From Planktothrix rubescens CCAP 1459/22 (GTDB lineage: Bacteria > Cyanobacteriota > Cyanobacteriia > Cyanobacteriales > Microcoleaceae), in NCBI GenBank assembly GCA_904830895.1, contig LR882958.1:5103501-5167500 (forward strand): a stretch of DNA of 64,000 nucleotides, in the 5' to 3' direction. Below, piece by piece: positions 48,867 through 57,993 of this stretch. Position 1 is the first letter of the stretch. Each line of letters begins with the position of its first letter. The notes beneath the pieces were generated by a model that did not search any database, was not told the origin of the DNA, and saw nothing but the letters and a program-made list of their open reading frames with translations. The translations under genes were made by a program, and so were the position numbers.

Positions 48867-50183
48867 TTATCTTTCATTCCAACTTTTTTCCGCATCTGCG
48901 ATCGCTTGGTCAACCGTTTTTTGATTCAACATTGCAGCTTGTAGATTATCATAAATGATTTTTTGCAACTGTTTAATATCTTTTTTCGGGGGAATCAAAA
49001 CCTGGGCATTTTTGAGTTCTGCTGCACTAATTAAACGAGCTTGATCTGCCACCGTTGAATTAGCAGGAAGGGTGGTAAAATGACTATCTTTAAGAGCATC
49101 CTGAATAGAAGGTAAAACATTAGCCGCTTTCGCAAATGCCAGTTGATTGGTACTATTAGTTACAAACAAAGCAAACTTTAAAGATTGTTCAGGAACATTC
49201 GTTGATTTAGGCATAACTAAATTCATTACCGCCACCGTAGTTTTCCTAGTATCTCCAGTAATTTGAGGGGCGGGAACAGAAACTTTAGCTACCGTGGGGG
49301 CGTTTTGACCAATAGCTTTTAAAAACTGTGGCCCCGATGTTAATAAAGCTATTTCTCCCGCCTGATATAATTCAATTGCTCGGCGATGTCCTTGAGTTAA
49401 AACCTCTTTAGGAAGCAAATCTTTTTGAAATAAATTAACCCAATATTCAAAAGCTGCTTTACCTTCAGGAGTATTAAAAGCCGCCTTCCCATCTTTATCC
49501 AATAATACCACACCCATCTGTACTAAAGATTGTAAAACCTGGGCGGAATCTTCCGGCACAAAAGAGACAAAAAAAGCATATTTTCCAGTTTTTTCCTTAA
49601 CTTGGGCAGCGACTTTTGCTAATTCCCTATAGGTTTTAGGAGGTTGATTTATTCCCGCCTGTTGCAATAATTGTTGATTATAAATCGTCAGTTGAGTCGT
49701 TAAATACCAAGGAATCCCAAAAGTAACAGTTTCACATTTATTATTCGGACAAACATCAATTTTATTAGCCTGCCAAATATTCGGCAAATATTGAGATTGA
49801 ACCGTTTCAGGTACCATTTCATTCAAATTTAACCAAGCATTCCGTCCCGCGAGTAAGGCAGCAAAATCAGGATTTAAGTTAATCACATCAGCAGCCGTTT
49901 TCGCAGCCACCGCCGCCAGCACCTTACTTTCCATAGCAGACCAAGGAATATCAACCCACTTCACTTTTATTTCTGGATTTTCTGTTTCAAAATTAGCAAT
50001 TAATTGATTAAAATAATCCGTAAATTGTGGTTGAAGTTGCATCGTCCAAAACTCAACTTCCTGCTTGCCATTTTGAGAAGTAGGAGAAGGAGTAGAACAA
50101 CTAACCCCCCAACTTAAACATAATCCTAAAACCAATAACAAACCAAACCGTTTCCAAGATTTTAATTGTTGCATTTTATTCAT
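48867..50183 (-). CDS. Sugar-type ABC transporter solute-binding lipoprotein (family 1)
   Basis: 438 residues. A lipoprotein signal with lipobox GVSC near residue 29 (LLLVLGLCLSWGVSC), then EVEFWTMQLQPQFTDYFNQL, WVDIPWSAMESKVLAAVAA and YQAGEIALLTSGPQFL, the family-1 solute-binding pattern. No permease or ATPase genes lie beside it, so its partners are elsewhere. A starting ATG also occurs four codons in. Confidence 0.88.
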   Translation of the reverse strand: MNKMQQLKSWKRFGLLLVLGLCLSWGVSCSTPSPTSQNGKQEVEFWTMQLQPQFTDYFNQLIANFETENPEIKVKWVDIPWSAMESKVLAAVAAKTAADVINLNPDFAALLAGRNAWLNLNEMVPETVQSQYLPNIWQANKIDVCPNNKCETVTFGIPWYLTTQLTIYNQQLLQQAGINQPPKTYRELAKVAAQVKEKTGKYAFFVSFVPEDSAQVLQSLVQMGVVLLDKDGKAAFNTPEGKAAFEYWVNLFQKDLLPKEVLTQGHRRAIELYQAGEIALLTSGPQFLKAIGQNAPTVAKVSVPAPQITGDTRKTTVAVMNLVMPKSTNVPEQSLKFALFVTNSTNQLAFAKAANVLPSIQDALKDSHFTTLPANSTVADQARLISAAELKNAQVLIPPKKDIKQLQKIIYDNLQAAMLNQKTVDQAIADAEKSWNER

Positions 50184-50232
50184 AAATCAACTAAACCAGA
50201 TAAATTTTGTTAAACTATATCTTATATCTTCC

Positions 50233-50258
50233 TTCGTGTCTTTGTGTCTTTGTGGTGA
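50233..50258 (+). repeat. Dispersed TCTTTGTGTCTTTGTGG motif, copy 4 (variant)
   Basis: CTTCGTGTCTTTGTGTCTTTGTGGTGAC: one GTGTCTTT unit more than the copies at 8270, 10000 and 38687. Confidence 0.6.
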
Positions 50259-50359
50259 CTTATACAGTCAAAAAATCCCAGGTATTGATCAAAAAAACAG
50301 GGTAACATGGGAAAAATAATTGTACCTGTTTACCCGGATCGATCACTCAAACTAAAAAT

Positions 50360-51451
50360 ATGGTTAGTCTATTAAAAGGACTGTTTTCCAAGCGCAAGCC
50401 TGGAATTGGCATCGAGTTATCCACGGAAAGAATTAACGTAGTCGAACTGAGGAAAAAAGGCAACCAATTAAAGTTAGTCACCTTAGCAGTTACTCCGGTT
50501 CCCGAAGGGATTGTCCAAGATGGTCAAATTGTCGATACCCCAGCCATGGCTGAGTTAATTCAGTCCACTGTCACCGACAACAATATCAAAGCCAAAACCG
50601 TAGGCACATCCATCCCCGGACGGGAAGCAGTAACCCGGATTATTCCGGTTCCCGCCGAACTCAATGACGACGAACTCAAAGAATACATGAACGCCGAGTC
50701 GGGATTGTACCTCCCATTTCCCAGGGAAGAAGGAGACGTCGATTATCAAAAATTAGGGCGATTTGTAGATGAGGATGGCATCGAAAAAGTACAGGTTTTA
50801 TTAGTCGCCACCCGCAAAGAAGTGACGGATACCTATGTAGAAACCTTTGCTCAAGCGGGTTTAAAAGTTACGGTATTAGAAGTCAGTAGTTTTTCTCTGA
50901 TTCGTACCCTAAAACATCAACTCGAGCAGTTTTCCTCCACAGAGGCCGCGATTATTGCCGATATTCAATTTGATAGTACGGAATTGGCGATTGTTGTCAA
51001 TGGCATTCCCCAGTTTAACCGCGCCATTCCCATTGGTCTGTTCCAAGTACAAAGTGCCTTAAATAGTGCCATGAATTTACCTCCTACGAGGGATGTCAGT
51101 GAATTACAGGCTATGACCCTTCCCGTGACTGATACAATGGGAGCATTAAACGAGCCGAATCCGGGAACCAATGCCATCATTAAGGTTTTCGCCGAATTAG
51201 CCGATGAACTGCGTCGTTCCGTTGATTTTTATATTAATCAAAGTGATGGCTTAGAAATGGCACAGTTACTATTAACTGGCCCCGGGGCTGCGATTGGACA
51301 ACTCGATGAGTTTTTCATGCAACGGTTGGCCATGCCTGCCACCCAAGTTGACCCGATTGAATCCCTCGCCCTTGCCTTTGAGCGGGAAATTCCCCCAGAA
51401 CAACGTGCTAGTTTAGGAGTGGCATTAGGTTTAGGAATGCGAATGGCCTAA
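50360..51451 (+). CDS. pilM: Type IV pilus assembly ATPase-like PilM
   Basis: Actin/FtsA-like cytoplasmic ring protein that binds PilN. GIGIELSTERINVVELRKK is the nucleotide-fold start; IADIQFDSTELAIVVNGIPQFNR is the second motif. 363 residues. First gene of pilM-N-O-Q, 44 bp before pilN. Confidence 0.94.
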   Translation: MVSLLKGLFSKRKPGIGIELSTERINVVELRKKGNQLKLVTLAVTPVPEGIVQDGQIVDTPAMAELIQSTVTDNNIKAKTVGTSIPGREAVTRIIPVPAELNDDELKEYMNAESGLYLPFPREEGDVDYQKLGRFVDEDGIEKVQVLLVATRKEVTDTYVETFAQAGLKVTVLEVSSFSLIRTLKHQLEQFSSTEAAIIADIQFDSTELAIVVNGIPQFNRAIPIGLFQVQSALNSAMNLPPTRDVSELQAMTLPVTDTMGALNEPNPGTNAIIKVFAELADELRRSVDFYINQSDGLEMAQLLLTGPGAAIGQLDEFFMQRLAMPATQVDPIESLALAFEREIPPEQRASLGVALGLGMRMA

Positions 51452-51495
51452 ATCGGGGATCACTCAGCCGTAAACCGTCAATACTTCAACTGATT

Positions 51496-52329
51496 ATGTA
51501 TAACTTAGAGATCAACTTTTTGAATGATCGACCCGATCTATTAGAACGGGAAGTTCGACAACAGGTGAGTTCCACCAAGAATATTGACCAGACTCCTATT
51601 TTAATCGGTGTTGGGGCGGCTGTAGTCCTAAATGCCATCATTGGCGGAGCTTGGTTGATTTTTGACCGACAAAATGCCGATTTACAAAAAGAACTCGATA
51701 CCCTCGTTGCCACCTTGGGCACAAAAACATCGGAGGTACAAGCCTTAGATCAAATTAATGACCAAACCAAGCAAGCCAATCAGGAAGCCGACGCCCTGGC
51801 CACCGTATTTAATCAGATTAAACCCTGGTCAGCCCTCAGCCTGGAATTAGGACAACTGATGCAGGTCGCCGGGGTGAGAATTATTGATATTAAACAAACT
51901 GAACCCGAAATCATCCCAGTGGCAGCAGCCGCACCCGCAGCCGCACCCGCCGACGCTCAAGCGGCCGCCCCGCCCCCGCCACCAGATCCAGCAACCGCTA
52001 AATTAGAAATTTCAGGAGTGGCTAACTCTTTTACCCAAATTAATGACTTTATATTATTACTGAATCAATCCCCCTTTTTTAATGGGGAAAAAACCCGATT
52101 AATTTCGGCTAAATTAGAAGAGAATCCCACTCAACTTGTATCCAAACTCGCTGGTACGGACACGGGGAATCTTAAACCTCAGTTACAATCGGTGGTCAAA
52201 TATACAATTGTAACTAATCTCAGTCGAGCCAGCGCCTCCGAGTTGTTACCCGAGCTTCAAAGTAAAGGAGCTTTAGGATTAGTTAATCGGATTAAAACCC
52301 TTCAGGAAAAAGGAGTCATCAAGCAATGA
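51496..52329 (+). CDS. pilN: Type IV pilus inner-membrane protein PilN
   Basis: 277 residues: the PilN-type N-terminus MYNLEINFLNDRPDLLEREV (the conserved NLLP-like motif is NFLNDRP), one membrane helix at about 34-55, a coiled coil, an Ala/Pro-rich linker (PAAAPADAQAAAPPPPPDPA), and a ferredoxin-like C-terminal domain. Its stop overlaps the pilO start by 4 bp (ATGA), so the two are coupled. Confidence 0.93.
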   Translation: MYNLEINFLNDRPDLLEREVRQQVSSTKNIDQTPILIGVGAAVVLNAIIGGAWLIFDRQNADLQKELDTLVATLGTKTSEVQALDQINDQTKQANQEADALATVFNQIKPWSALSLELGQLMQVAGVRIIDIKQTEPEIIPVAAAAPAAAPADAQAAAPPPPPDPATAKLEISGVANSFTQINDFILLLNQSPFFNGEKTRLISAKLEENPTQLVSKLAGTDTGNLKPQLQSVVKYTIVTNLSRASASELLPELQSKGALGLVNRIKTLQEKGVIKQ

Positions 52330-53114
52330 CCGTAGCCAATGAATTTATTCAAGATGTAGACGGCGAAGACAGTGGGCCAGTTATCTTTGGCATTGCCTTA
52401 ACACCAAAAATCATGGGAATTGGTGCGGGAGTTGCTGGTGTCCTCGTAGCGGGTTTTTTAATTTATCAATTCGTGCTTCCCACCTTAACCATAGGACAAA
52501 CTCTGCGGGGAGATATTAAAACTAAACAAGACGAAATTGAGAAACAAGATCAACGTTTGCGCGAAAAGGATAAGGCTAAAAAAGAATTAGCAGACGCTGA
52601 AATTCGTCGAGATACAGTTACAGCCTTATTTGCTGATGATGCTAGTTTAGAAACTCTGTTATTTGATATTAACGAACAGATTAATAAAATTAACGCTGGG
52701 ATAATTGATGGTGACAAACTAGCCCAACTCACCCAGTTTAAACCGATTCTACCAGAAAAACCAGAAGACAGGGACGAGATTGTTAACGATAGTAGCCTAG
52801 GGGCAGAGGTAAATGGCAAACTCAGAAGACGCAGATATGAAGTAGAATTTACAGGCAGTTTTGAGCAAACTCGTCAGTTTTTGGTTGCCTTAGAAAGATT
52901 ACAACCTTTATTAGTGGTTAGAGGCTTAAAATCCCAATTAGGGGATGCAACTTCCGTGATTGAGGGAGAATATCGACAAGGGAAATTTGTTCCCTCTGCG
53001 AATCAACCTCAAAGACGCCTAAAAAGCAGTTTTGAATTACAGGTATTATTACCCTTGAGTCAAGAAGAAGTTAAAGCTGTGGCTGCTGCGGCTACTGCTG
53101 AACCTCCTAAATAA
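52326..53114 (+). CDS. pilO: Type IV pilus inner-membrane protein PilO
   Basis: 262 residues: one membrane helix (GIGAGVAGVLVAGFLIYQFVL), a coiled coil (IKTKQDEIEKQDQRLREKDK), and a C-terminal ferredoxin-like domain (YEVEFTGSFEQTRQFLVALERL). Pairs with PilN in the inner-membrane alignment complex. A pilP gene is absent, as is usual in cyanobacteria. Confidence 0.93.
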   Translation: MTVANEFIQDVDGEDSGPVIFGIALTPKIMGIGAGVAGVLVAGFLIYQFVLPTLTIGQTLRGDIKTKQDEIEKQDQRLREKDKAKKELADAEIRRDTVTALFADDASLETLLFDINEQINKINAGIIDGDKLAQLTQFKPILPEKPEDRDEIVNDSSLGAEVNGKLRRRRYEVEFTGSFEQTRQFLVALERLQPLLVVRGLKSQLGDATSVIEGEYRQGKFVPSANQPQRRLKSSFELQVLLPLSQEEVKAVAAAATAEPPK

Positions 53115-53234
53115 TTGAAATTTAGGCCAAAGTTGTTGTAAGGTAGCAGGATATTGACAATTGAAGTGTTGAGACGTTGAGGTGTTGGCTATTAACTAAC
53201 ATCCGAAATTTAGATCTTGTGTTGAGGAGCAAAC

Positions 53235-55562
53235 GTGAAACATTTTCAAAGAATTGGTACAGGAATTTTAACTGGTGCTGCGATCGCCATTGTGGCACCA
53301 ACCCCGGCATTTGCACAAACCCAAGTCCAAGATATCCGACTGGTGGAAATGAACGGGGAAGTGGCTTTAGTCTTAGTCACCCGTAGCGGAGAACGACCGG
53401 AGGTTTTTGTGGTCAGACGCGGCAATGATTTTGTTGCCGATATTATTAATACCCAACTTCCGGCCCAAAAACAAAACTTTCAACAAAATAATCCTATCCC
53501 TGGTATTGCCTCGGTGGTAGTTACCCAACTGGATTCTACCAGTGTGCGGGTGATTGTCAGTGGGGTGAATAGTCCCCCCGAAGCCCGAATTATGCAAGGG
53601 GCTAACGAAGGGATTGTGATCAGTATGGGTGCATCTGCGGGTGCTGTGGCTCAAGTACCGAATCAAGTCCCCCCAGCAGCACCGCCCGTACCTCCAGCCC
53701 CCCCAGCCAGAAGCCCTCAACCCGTATTAGTTCCCGATCCTCAAATTACTATTGATGGCCGTAATCTGCCCCAGAGTGGGATTCGCCCTTCCGATGCGGC
53801 TCCGCCTTTCCTTCCTCGGGCCGTTGCCCCACCCTTGGGAGATATTGCCGTTTCTAATATTAACGCCGGAATCCCAACAATTCGACTAAATACCACTCAA
53901 CGGATTCCCCGTTTAGTATTACGAGATGCCCCGGTGAGTGATGTTTTAGCATTATTAGCGAGAACTGCTGGACTCAACTTAGCAATCAGTAATTTGTTCA
54001 AAGAAGACGCCACTGGTGAGTTTAGAGCACCCAATGGCGAACTGGAAGAAAAACAGATCACAGGACGAAAAATATCCTTAGATATTGAAAATGAGTCTGT
54101 TGAAGATGTTTTTAACTATGTTTTACGCTTAAGTGGATTACAAGCTAATCGTGTCGGGAATACGATTTTTGTCGGTGTTAAACTGCCCACCACCGCCAGT
54201 GATGTCGTAGTTCGCAGTCTCAGACTGAATCAGGTTCCAGCAAAGATCGCCGCCGGTTTTTTGAGTAGTCAAGGGGCAGGAACTCAAATTCAGATCGATC
54301 AAATCCGAATTGAGCAGGTGGGAATAGGGGTTAATTCAAGATATGTTGAGACCAGAACACCAACAATTACAGAACTAGCTGCTAAGGAGTCCGATAGTCC
54401 CCTGGTACTGAAAGGATTATCCATCTCCGTAGATGAACGACTCAATTCTATTACTCTCATTGGCCCGCCATACTTAGTAGAAACGGGAGTAGCCATGTTA
54501 ACCCAGATGGATTTACGTCAGCGTCAAGTGGCTGTTAACGTTAAAGTCGTTGACGTCAATTTAAGCGGAGAAGAGGCAGCCAGTAGTAGTTTCTCCTTTG
54601 GGGTCAACGATACCTTCTTTGTGAATGATGGCGGTGCGGCATCAGTTAATTTTGGAGGATATAATCCCCCGAACCGAACAACTGCAACCACTGGGATTAA
54701 TGGGCGACCGATTGTTCCGAATACTCCCCTTGCTGGTCGGGCTCCTTTTTATGATCGCAATGGAGTGGCGATTAATCCTTTAACTGCCCCCGGAGGAGGG
54801 GTGAGTTTAGACCCGATTGCCCCTGTAACCGAGCGTCCCGGTCAAGTTGGGGTATCCGAGTACACACCCTTTACCAGAAATTTAGCCACTGGAGCTTTAA
54901 CGGGTTTAGGTTCAACCACTAATAGCCTTTTTCCCTTTTTCCAATATCCCCGCAAGTTCTTATCAACTTTAACCGCTCAAATTATTAGTGGTAATGCTAA
55001 GATTCTCACCGATCCGACCTTAGTGGTTCAGGAGGGTGAAACAGCAAAAGTTGCCTTAGTTGAAGAAATTGTTAAATCAGTCACAACAACATTTGTAGAC
55101 ACGGTTTCCGGGACAAGGGACAGCAAAGACTTTACCTTTCAAAATGTGGGTTTAACCCTGGATGTTAACGTGGAACGGATTGATGATAATGGCTTTGTTT
55201 CCATGCGAATTAACCCCACTGTCAGTGCCCCCGGAGATCAAGTCGATGCTGGTGGTGGTGATTTTGCCCGTCAAATTCTCAGCCGGACGGTCGAATCTGG
55301 TTTAATCCGTTTGCGCGATGGTCAAACCTTGATTTTATCGGGGATTATTCAGGAACAGGAACGGGCTACAGTGAGCAAAATTCCATTATTAGGGGATTTA
55401 CCCATTGTGGGCTCTTTGTTCCGCAGAACCAATAAGCAAAACCAACGGGCGGAAGTGATCGTCTTAGTCACGCCTCAAATTTTGGATGACAGCGATCGCG
55501 CTCCCTACGGTTATGAATATAGCCCTAGTCCCGATGCCTTACGGATGATGCAAAGACGGTAA
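53235..55562 (+). CDS. pilQ: Type IV pilus secretin PilQ
   Basis: 775 residues from a GTG start with GAGGAG seven bases upstream. Signal peptide (GILTGAAIAIVAPTPAFA), an AMIN domain at about 30-135, a Pro-rich linker, N0/N1 domains (VSDVLALLARTAGLNLAIS, RQRQVAVNVKVVDVNLSGEE), and the secretin gate (VEEIVKSVTTTFVDTVSG, LRDGQTLILSGIIQEQERATVSKIPLLGDLPIVGSLF). Residues about 461-520, after VNDT, hold the segment shared with the RTX protein at 24888. Forms the outer-membrane pore. The 120-bp gap after pilO shows no gene. Confidence 0.96.
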   Translation: MKHFQRIGTGILTGAAIAIVAPTPAFAQTQVQDIRLVEMNGEVALVLVTRSGERPEVFVVRRGNDFVADIINTQLPAQKQNFQQNNPIPGIASVVVTQLDSTSVRVIVSGVNSPPEARIMQGANEGIVISMGASAGAVAQVPNQVPPAAPPVPPAPPARSPQPVLVPDPQITIDGRNLPQSGIRPSDAAPPFLPRAVAPPLGDIAVSNINAGIPTIRLNTTQRIPRLVLRDAPVSDVLALLARTAGLNLAISNLFKEDATGEFRAPNGELEEKQITGRKISLDIENESVEDVFNYVLRLSGLQANRVGNTIFVGVKLPTTASDVVVRSLRLNQVPAKIAAGFLSSQGAGTQIQIDQIRIEQVGIGVNSRYVETRTPTITELAAKESDSPLVLKGLSISVDERLNSITLIGPPYLVETGVAMLTQMDLRQRQVAVNVKVVDVNLSGEEAASSSFSFGVNDTFFVNDGGAASVNFGGYNPPNRTTATTGINGRPIVPNTPLAGRAPFYDRNGVAINPLTAPGGGVSLDPIAPVTERPGQVGVSEYTPFTRNLATGALTGLGSTTNSLFPFFQYPRKFLSTLTAQIISGNAKILTDPTLVVQEGETAKVALVEEIVKSVTTTFVDTVSGTRDSKDFTFQNVGLTLDVNVERIDDNGFVSMRINPTVSAPGDQVDAGGGDFARQILSRTVESGLIRLRDGQTLILSGIIQEQERATVSKIPLLGDLPIVGSLFRRTNKQNQRAEVIVLVTPQILDDSDRAPYGYEYSPSPDALRMMQRR

Positions 55563-55579
55563 ATTAGTAACATAGCCCT

Positions 55580-55803
55580 TTTTACCCCCCTGCCCCCCTT
55601 ACCAATGGGGTTAGAACCCAGTTCCCCCATTACCAAGGGGGTAGAATCCAGTTCCCCCCCATTACCAAGGGGGTAGAATCCAGTTCCCCCATTATCAAGG
55701 GGGGGCCAGGGGGGGTAAAACCCAGTTCCCCCCATTACCAAGGGGTAGAATCCAGTTCCCCCCATTACCAAGGGGGGGCTAGGGGGGGTAAAACCCAGTT
55801 TCG
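55580..55803. repeat. Array of CCCC-ATTACCAAGGGGG repeats (PPLTKGG family)
   Basis: Six to seven units of about 30-40 bp (GTTCCCCCATTACCAAGGGGG-TAGAATCCA) fill the spacer after pilQ, with two longer units ending in AGGGGGGGTAAAACCCAG. The same core makes the insert in purL. The minus-strand open frame across the array (GGTGFYP repeats) is an artefact of the repeat. Confidence 0.85.
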
Positions 55804-55928
55804 ACTAAAATTTATAGCTTACTGCTTGCTTTAAGTTGACACAGATCGGTCACTTCGCTCTTACCAGTCAACAGTCAACAGCTATACTATTGATTGCTTC
55901 ATGCCAATTTTAAGGAGTAAAAACTCAA

Positions 55929-56234
55929 ATGAACAAAGGTGAATTAGTGGACGCCGTAGCAGAACGGGCCAGTGTGACCAAAAAACAAGCTGATGCGGTG
56001 TTAACGGCAGCTTTAGAAACCATCATGGAAGCAGTTTCCAATGATGACAAAGTTACACTGGTTGGCTTTGGTTCCTTTGAGTCCCGCGAACGCAAAGCCC
56101 GGGAGGGTCGTAACCCGAAAACTGGGGAAAAAATGGAAATTCCCGCCACCAAAGTCCCGGCCTTTTCATCAGGGAAACTATTCAAGGAAAAAGTGGCTCT
56201 GACTAAAGCAGAGCCAGACAGTGATGAGGACTAA
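55929..56234 (+). CDS. hup: DNA-binding protein HU
   Basis: 101 residues. MNKGELVDAVAERASVTKKQAD is the HU/IHF opening, VTLVGFGSFESRERKAREGRNPKTGE is the DNA-binding arm, and the end is acidic (EPDSDED). It compacts DNA and supports transposition and recombination. AAGGAG lies about 12 bases before the ATG, TATACT at about 55882. cobD starts 9 bp after the stop, so both likely share a transcript. Confidence 0.95.
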   Translation: MNKGELVDAVAERASVTKKQADAVLTAALETIMEAVSNDDKVTLVGFGSFESRERKAREGRNPKTGEKMEIPATKVPAFSSGKLFKEKVALTKAEPDSDED

Positions 56235-56243
56235 TTTCTAGGC

Positions 56244-57326
56244 GTGGAAGCAACCCATTCACCCCGTCATGGGGGAAATTTGATTTGGGCTGCGACCGTG
56301 GCCGACTGCTCTCCCTTGGATATTCTGGATTTTTCCGCCAGTATTAATCCTTGGGGGCCGCCTTTGTCGGCTCTGGTGGCAATTCAAGACCATCTGAGGG
56401 ATTTAAAAGCCTATCCCAATCCTGATTATGGAGAATTGAAAGAAGCGATCGCCACTCAAATCAACCGCGAAACCGGATCGAACTTCCTAGGGGCGGATTG
56501 GGTTTTACCCGGAAATGGGGCCGCAGAGTTACTGACCTGGGCAGGACGGGAATTAGCGGCATTAGATGCGACCTATTTACTGACTCCTGCCTTTGGCGAC
56601 TATGGGCGCTCACTAAAGGCTTTTGAGGGGAATGTGATTGAGTGTCCGCTTGCGATGGCTTCTGTTGAGTTAGATTTCTCTATGCCTCAACCCTTGAGTT
56701 CTAAATCGGGGTTATTATTAAATAATCCCCATAATCCCACCGGAAAACTGTTTACGGCTGAAATATTATTAGAATCCTTAAAACAGTTTGCTTTGGTGGT
56801 GGTGGATGAGGCATTTATGGATTTTTTACTTCCTAGCCAACAGCAAAGTTTAGTTTCTTGGGTGAAGGAATATGAAAATTTAGTGATATTGCGATCGCTA
56901 ACCAAATTCTATAGTTTGCCCGGACTGCGTTTAGGATATGCGATCGCCCATCCCCAACGCCTAGAAAAATGGCAACAGTGGCGCGATCCTTGGCCTGTAA
57001 ATAGTTTGGCAGTGGCGGCCGGAATTGCTGTTTTACAAGATCATGAATTTCAACAACAAACCTGGAATTGGTTAGAAGAATCTCGTCCTCAATTATATCA
57101 TAATTTAGCCAATATATCAGGATTAAAACCTTATCCAGGTGCGGCTAATTTTATTTTAGTAGAATCTGATGTTTCGGTTTCTAAATTGCAATTAAATCTA
57201 TTAAAAAAACACCGAATTCTAATTCGGGATTGTTTGAGTTTTCCCGGTTTGGGCGATCGCTATTTCCGAGTTGCAATTAGAACCGAAGCCGAGAATCAAA
57301 GGTTAATTGAGGCGTTAAGGGATTAA
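56244..57326 (+). CDS. cobD: L-threonine-O-3-phosphate decarboxylase / aminotransferase class I
   Basis: PLP enzyme of cobalamin aminopropanol-arm synthesis (CobD), in the histidinol-phosphate aminotransferase family. SPRHGGN start, DFSASINPWGPP, LPGNGAAELL, NPHNPTGKL, VDEAFMDF, and the Schiff-base lysine in LRSLTKFYSLPGLRLGY. 360 residues from GTG 56244. HisC is the alternative call; the DFSASINPWG and GNGAAEL patterns favour CobD. Cobalamin may serve the B12-type radical SAM protein or other enzymes. Confidence 0.85.
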   Translation: MEATHSPRHGGNLIWAATVADCSPLDILDFSASINPWGPPLSALVAIQDHLRDLKAYPNPDYGELKEAIATQINRETGSNFLGADWVLPGNGAAELLTWAGRELAALDATYLLTPAFGDYGRSLKAFEGNVIECPLAMASVELDFSMPQPLSSKSGLLLNNPHNPTGKLFTAEILLESLKQFALVVVDEAFMDFLLPSQQQSLVSWVKEYENLVILRSLTKFYSLPGLRLGYAIAHPQRLEKWQQWRDPWPVNSLAVAAGIAVLQDHEFQQQTWNWLEESRPQLYHNLANISGLKPYPGAANFILVESDVSVSKLQLNLLKKHRILIRDCLSFPGLGDRYFRVAIRTEAENQRLIEALRD

Positions 57327-57338
57327 CTAATTTCCCCT

Positions 57339-57371
57339 AAATAGGGGTTCAGCCCCCAACCCCTATTTTTA
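57339..57371 (+). terminator. Terminator of cobD
   Basis: AAATAGGGGTT (57339-57349) pairs perfectly with AACCCCTATTT (57358-57368), followed by TTT. Confidence 0.85.
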
Positions 57372-57407
57372 TCCTAGACTAGATCCCTCTAAATCCTGAT
57401 TGAGTTA

Positions 57408-57475
57408 TTAATTCAACTCAGCTTCTATTTTAGGAAAATCCCCCTTCTGATAAACAGCAATTTGTTCAGGGGTTT
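57408..57475 (-). pseudogene. Detached 3' end of the polysaccharide deacetylase gene
   Basis: On the minus strand this reads TPEQIAVYQKGDFPKIEAEL-N-stop. Joining 58021 to 57475 (removing the element 57476-58020) gives DLQTPEQIAVYQ in frame and a whole coding length of 1386 bases (461 residues). The fragment itself is no longer translated from its parent start. Confidence 0.75.
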
Positions 57476-57680
57476 TTGACACTCCCACGACTACGCTACG
57501 CTAAAGTCGTTGGATTCTCCTATCTAGCCCTACCTAAGTAGTATTCATGGAGTTGCCTCCTTACTGTTTCCAGAGTTGCTTCACAGCAACATTAGAGGAG
57601 AGTACGAGGACTCTGAGGATTGCCAAACACCTCGCCCTAATTAGCAACTACGACTATTACAGTCTCAATCTCTGATTGGA
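57476..57680 (-). ncRNA. Putative orphan omega RNA of the TnpB-less element
   Basis: The right-end half, read on the minus strand, resembles TnpB right-end RNA in position and form: GCTGTGAAGC stem (compare TGTGAAGC at 19661), GGAATCC-like segment GAGAATCC, then a terminal hairpin and GTGTCAA. The guide would be the flank beyond 57475. The 5' end and expression are unknown. Confidence 0.35.
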
Positions 57681-57831
57681 TTTTGCGTAGTTCTCTATAG
57701 CTCACTAAGGTTGTTACAGTAGTTGCCTTTTTCTCGCTATTGACAACTTGTTTGGTTGTCGGAACATCCGACTAGACAAGCTAGGAACATCCTGCTATAC
57801 TCCTTCCTAATCGTATATCGGAATAGAAGCC

Positions 57832-57993
57832 ATGTCAAGAGAAAACCGATTTTCAATGTGGATGACTGATAGGGAGTCCGAAAAGTTGAAGATATATGCC
57901 GGAAGCCAATCTGTATCAATGGCTGAAGTTCTTAGGGATTATATTAAAATCTTGACTCCACCTAAAGGTGGCGACACTACATCCCACCCTTGA
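57832..57993 (+). CDS. Ribbon-helix-helix (Arc/CopG-like) protein of the IS605-type element
   Basis: 53 residues: MSRENRFSMWMTDRESEKLK forms the beta-strand and helix start, and SVSMAEVLRDYIKIL is the second helix. Similar small RHH genes travel with IS605/TnpB elements in cyanobacteria as I remember them. It runs opposite to the direction in which a tnpB would lie and toward the end next to the TTAC target, the place tnpA takes in IS608. Likely an element-encoded DNA-binding regulator. The last codons run into the end hairpin. Confidence 0.75.
   Translation: MSRENRFSMWMTDRESEKLKIYAGSQSVSMAEVLRDYIKILTPPKGGDTTSHP

Noticed and set aside
55511-55771. Minus-strand open frame with GGTGFYP repeats
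   Set aside because: It is entirely the translation of the GC-rich repeat array and has no start context.
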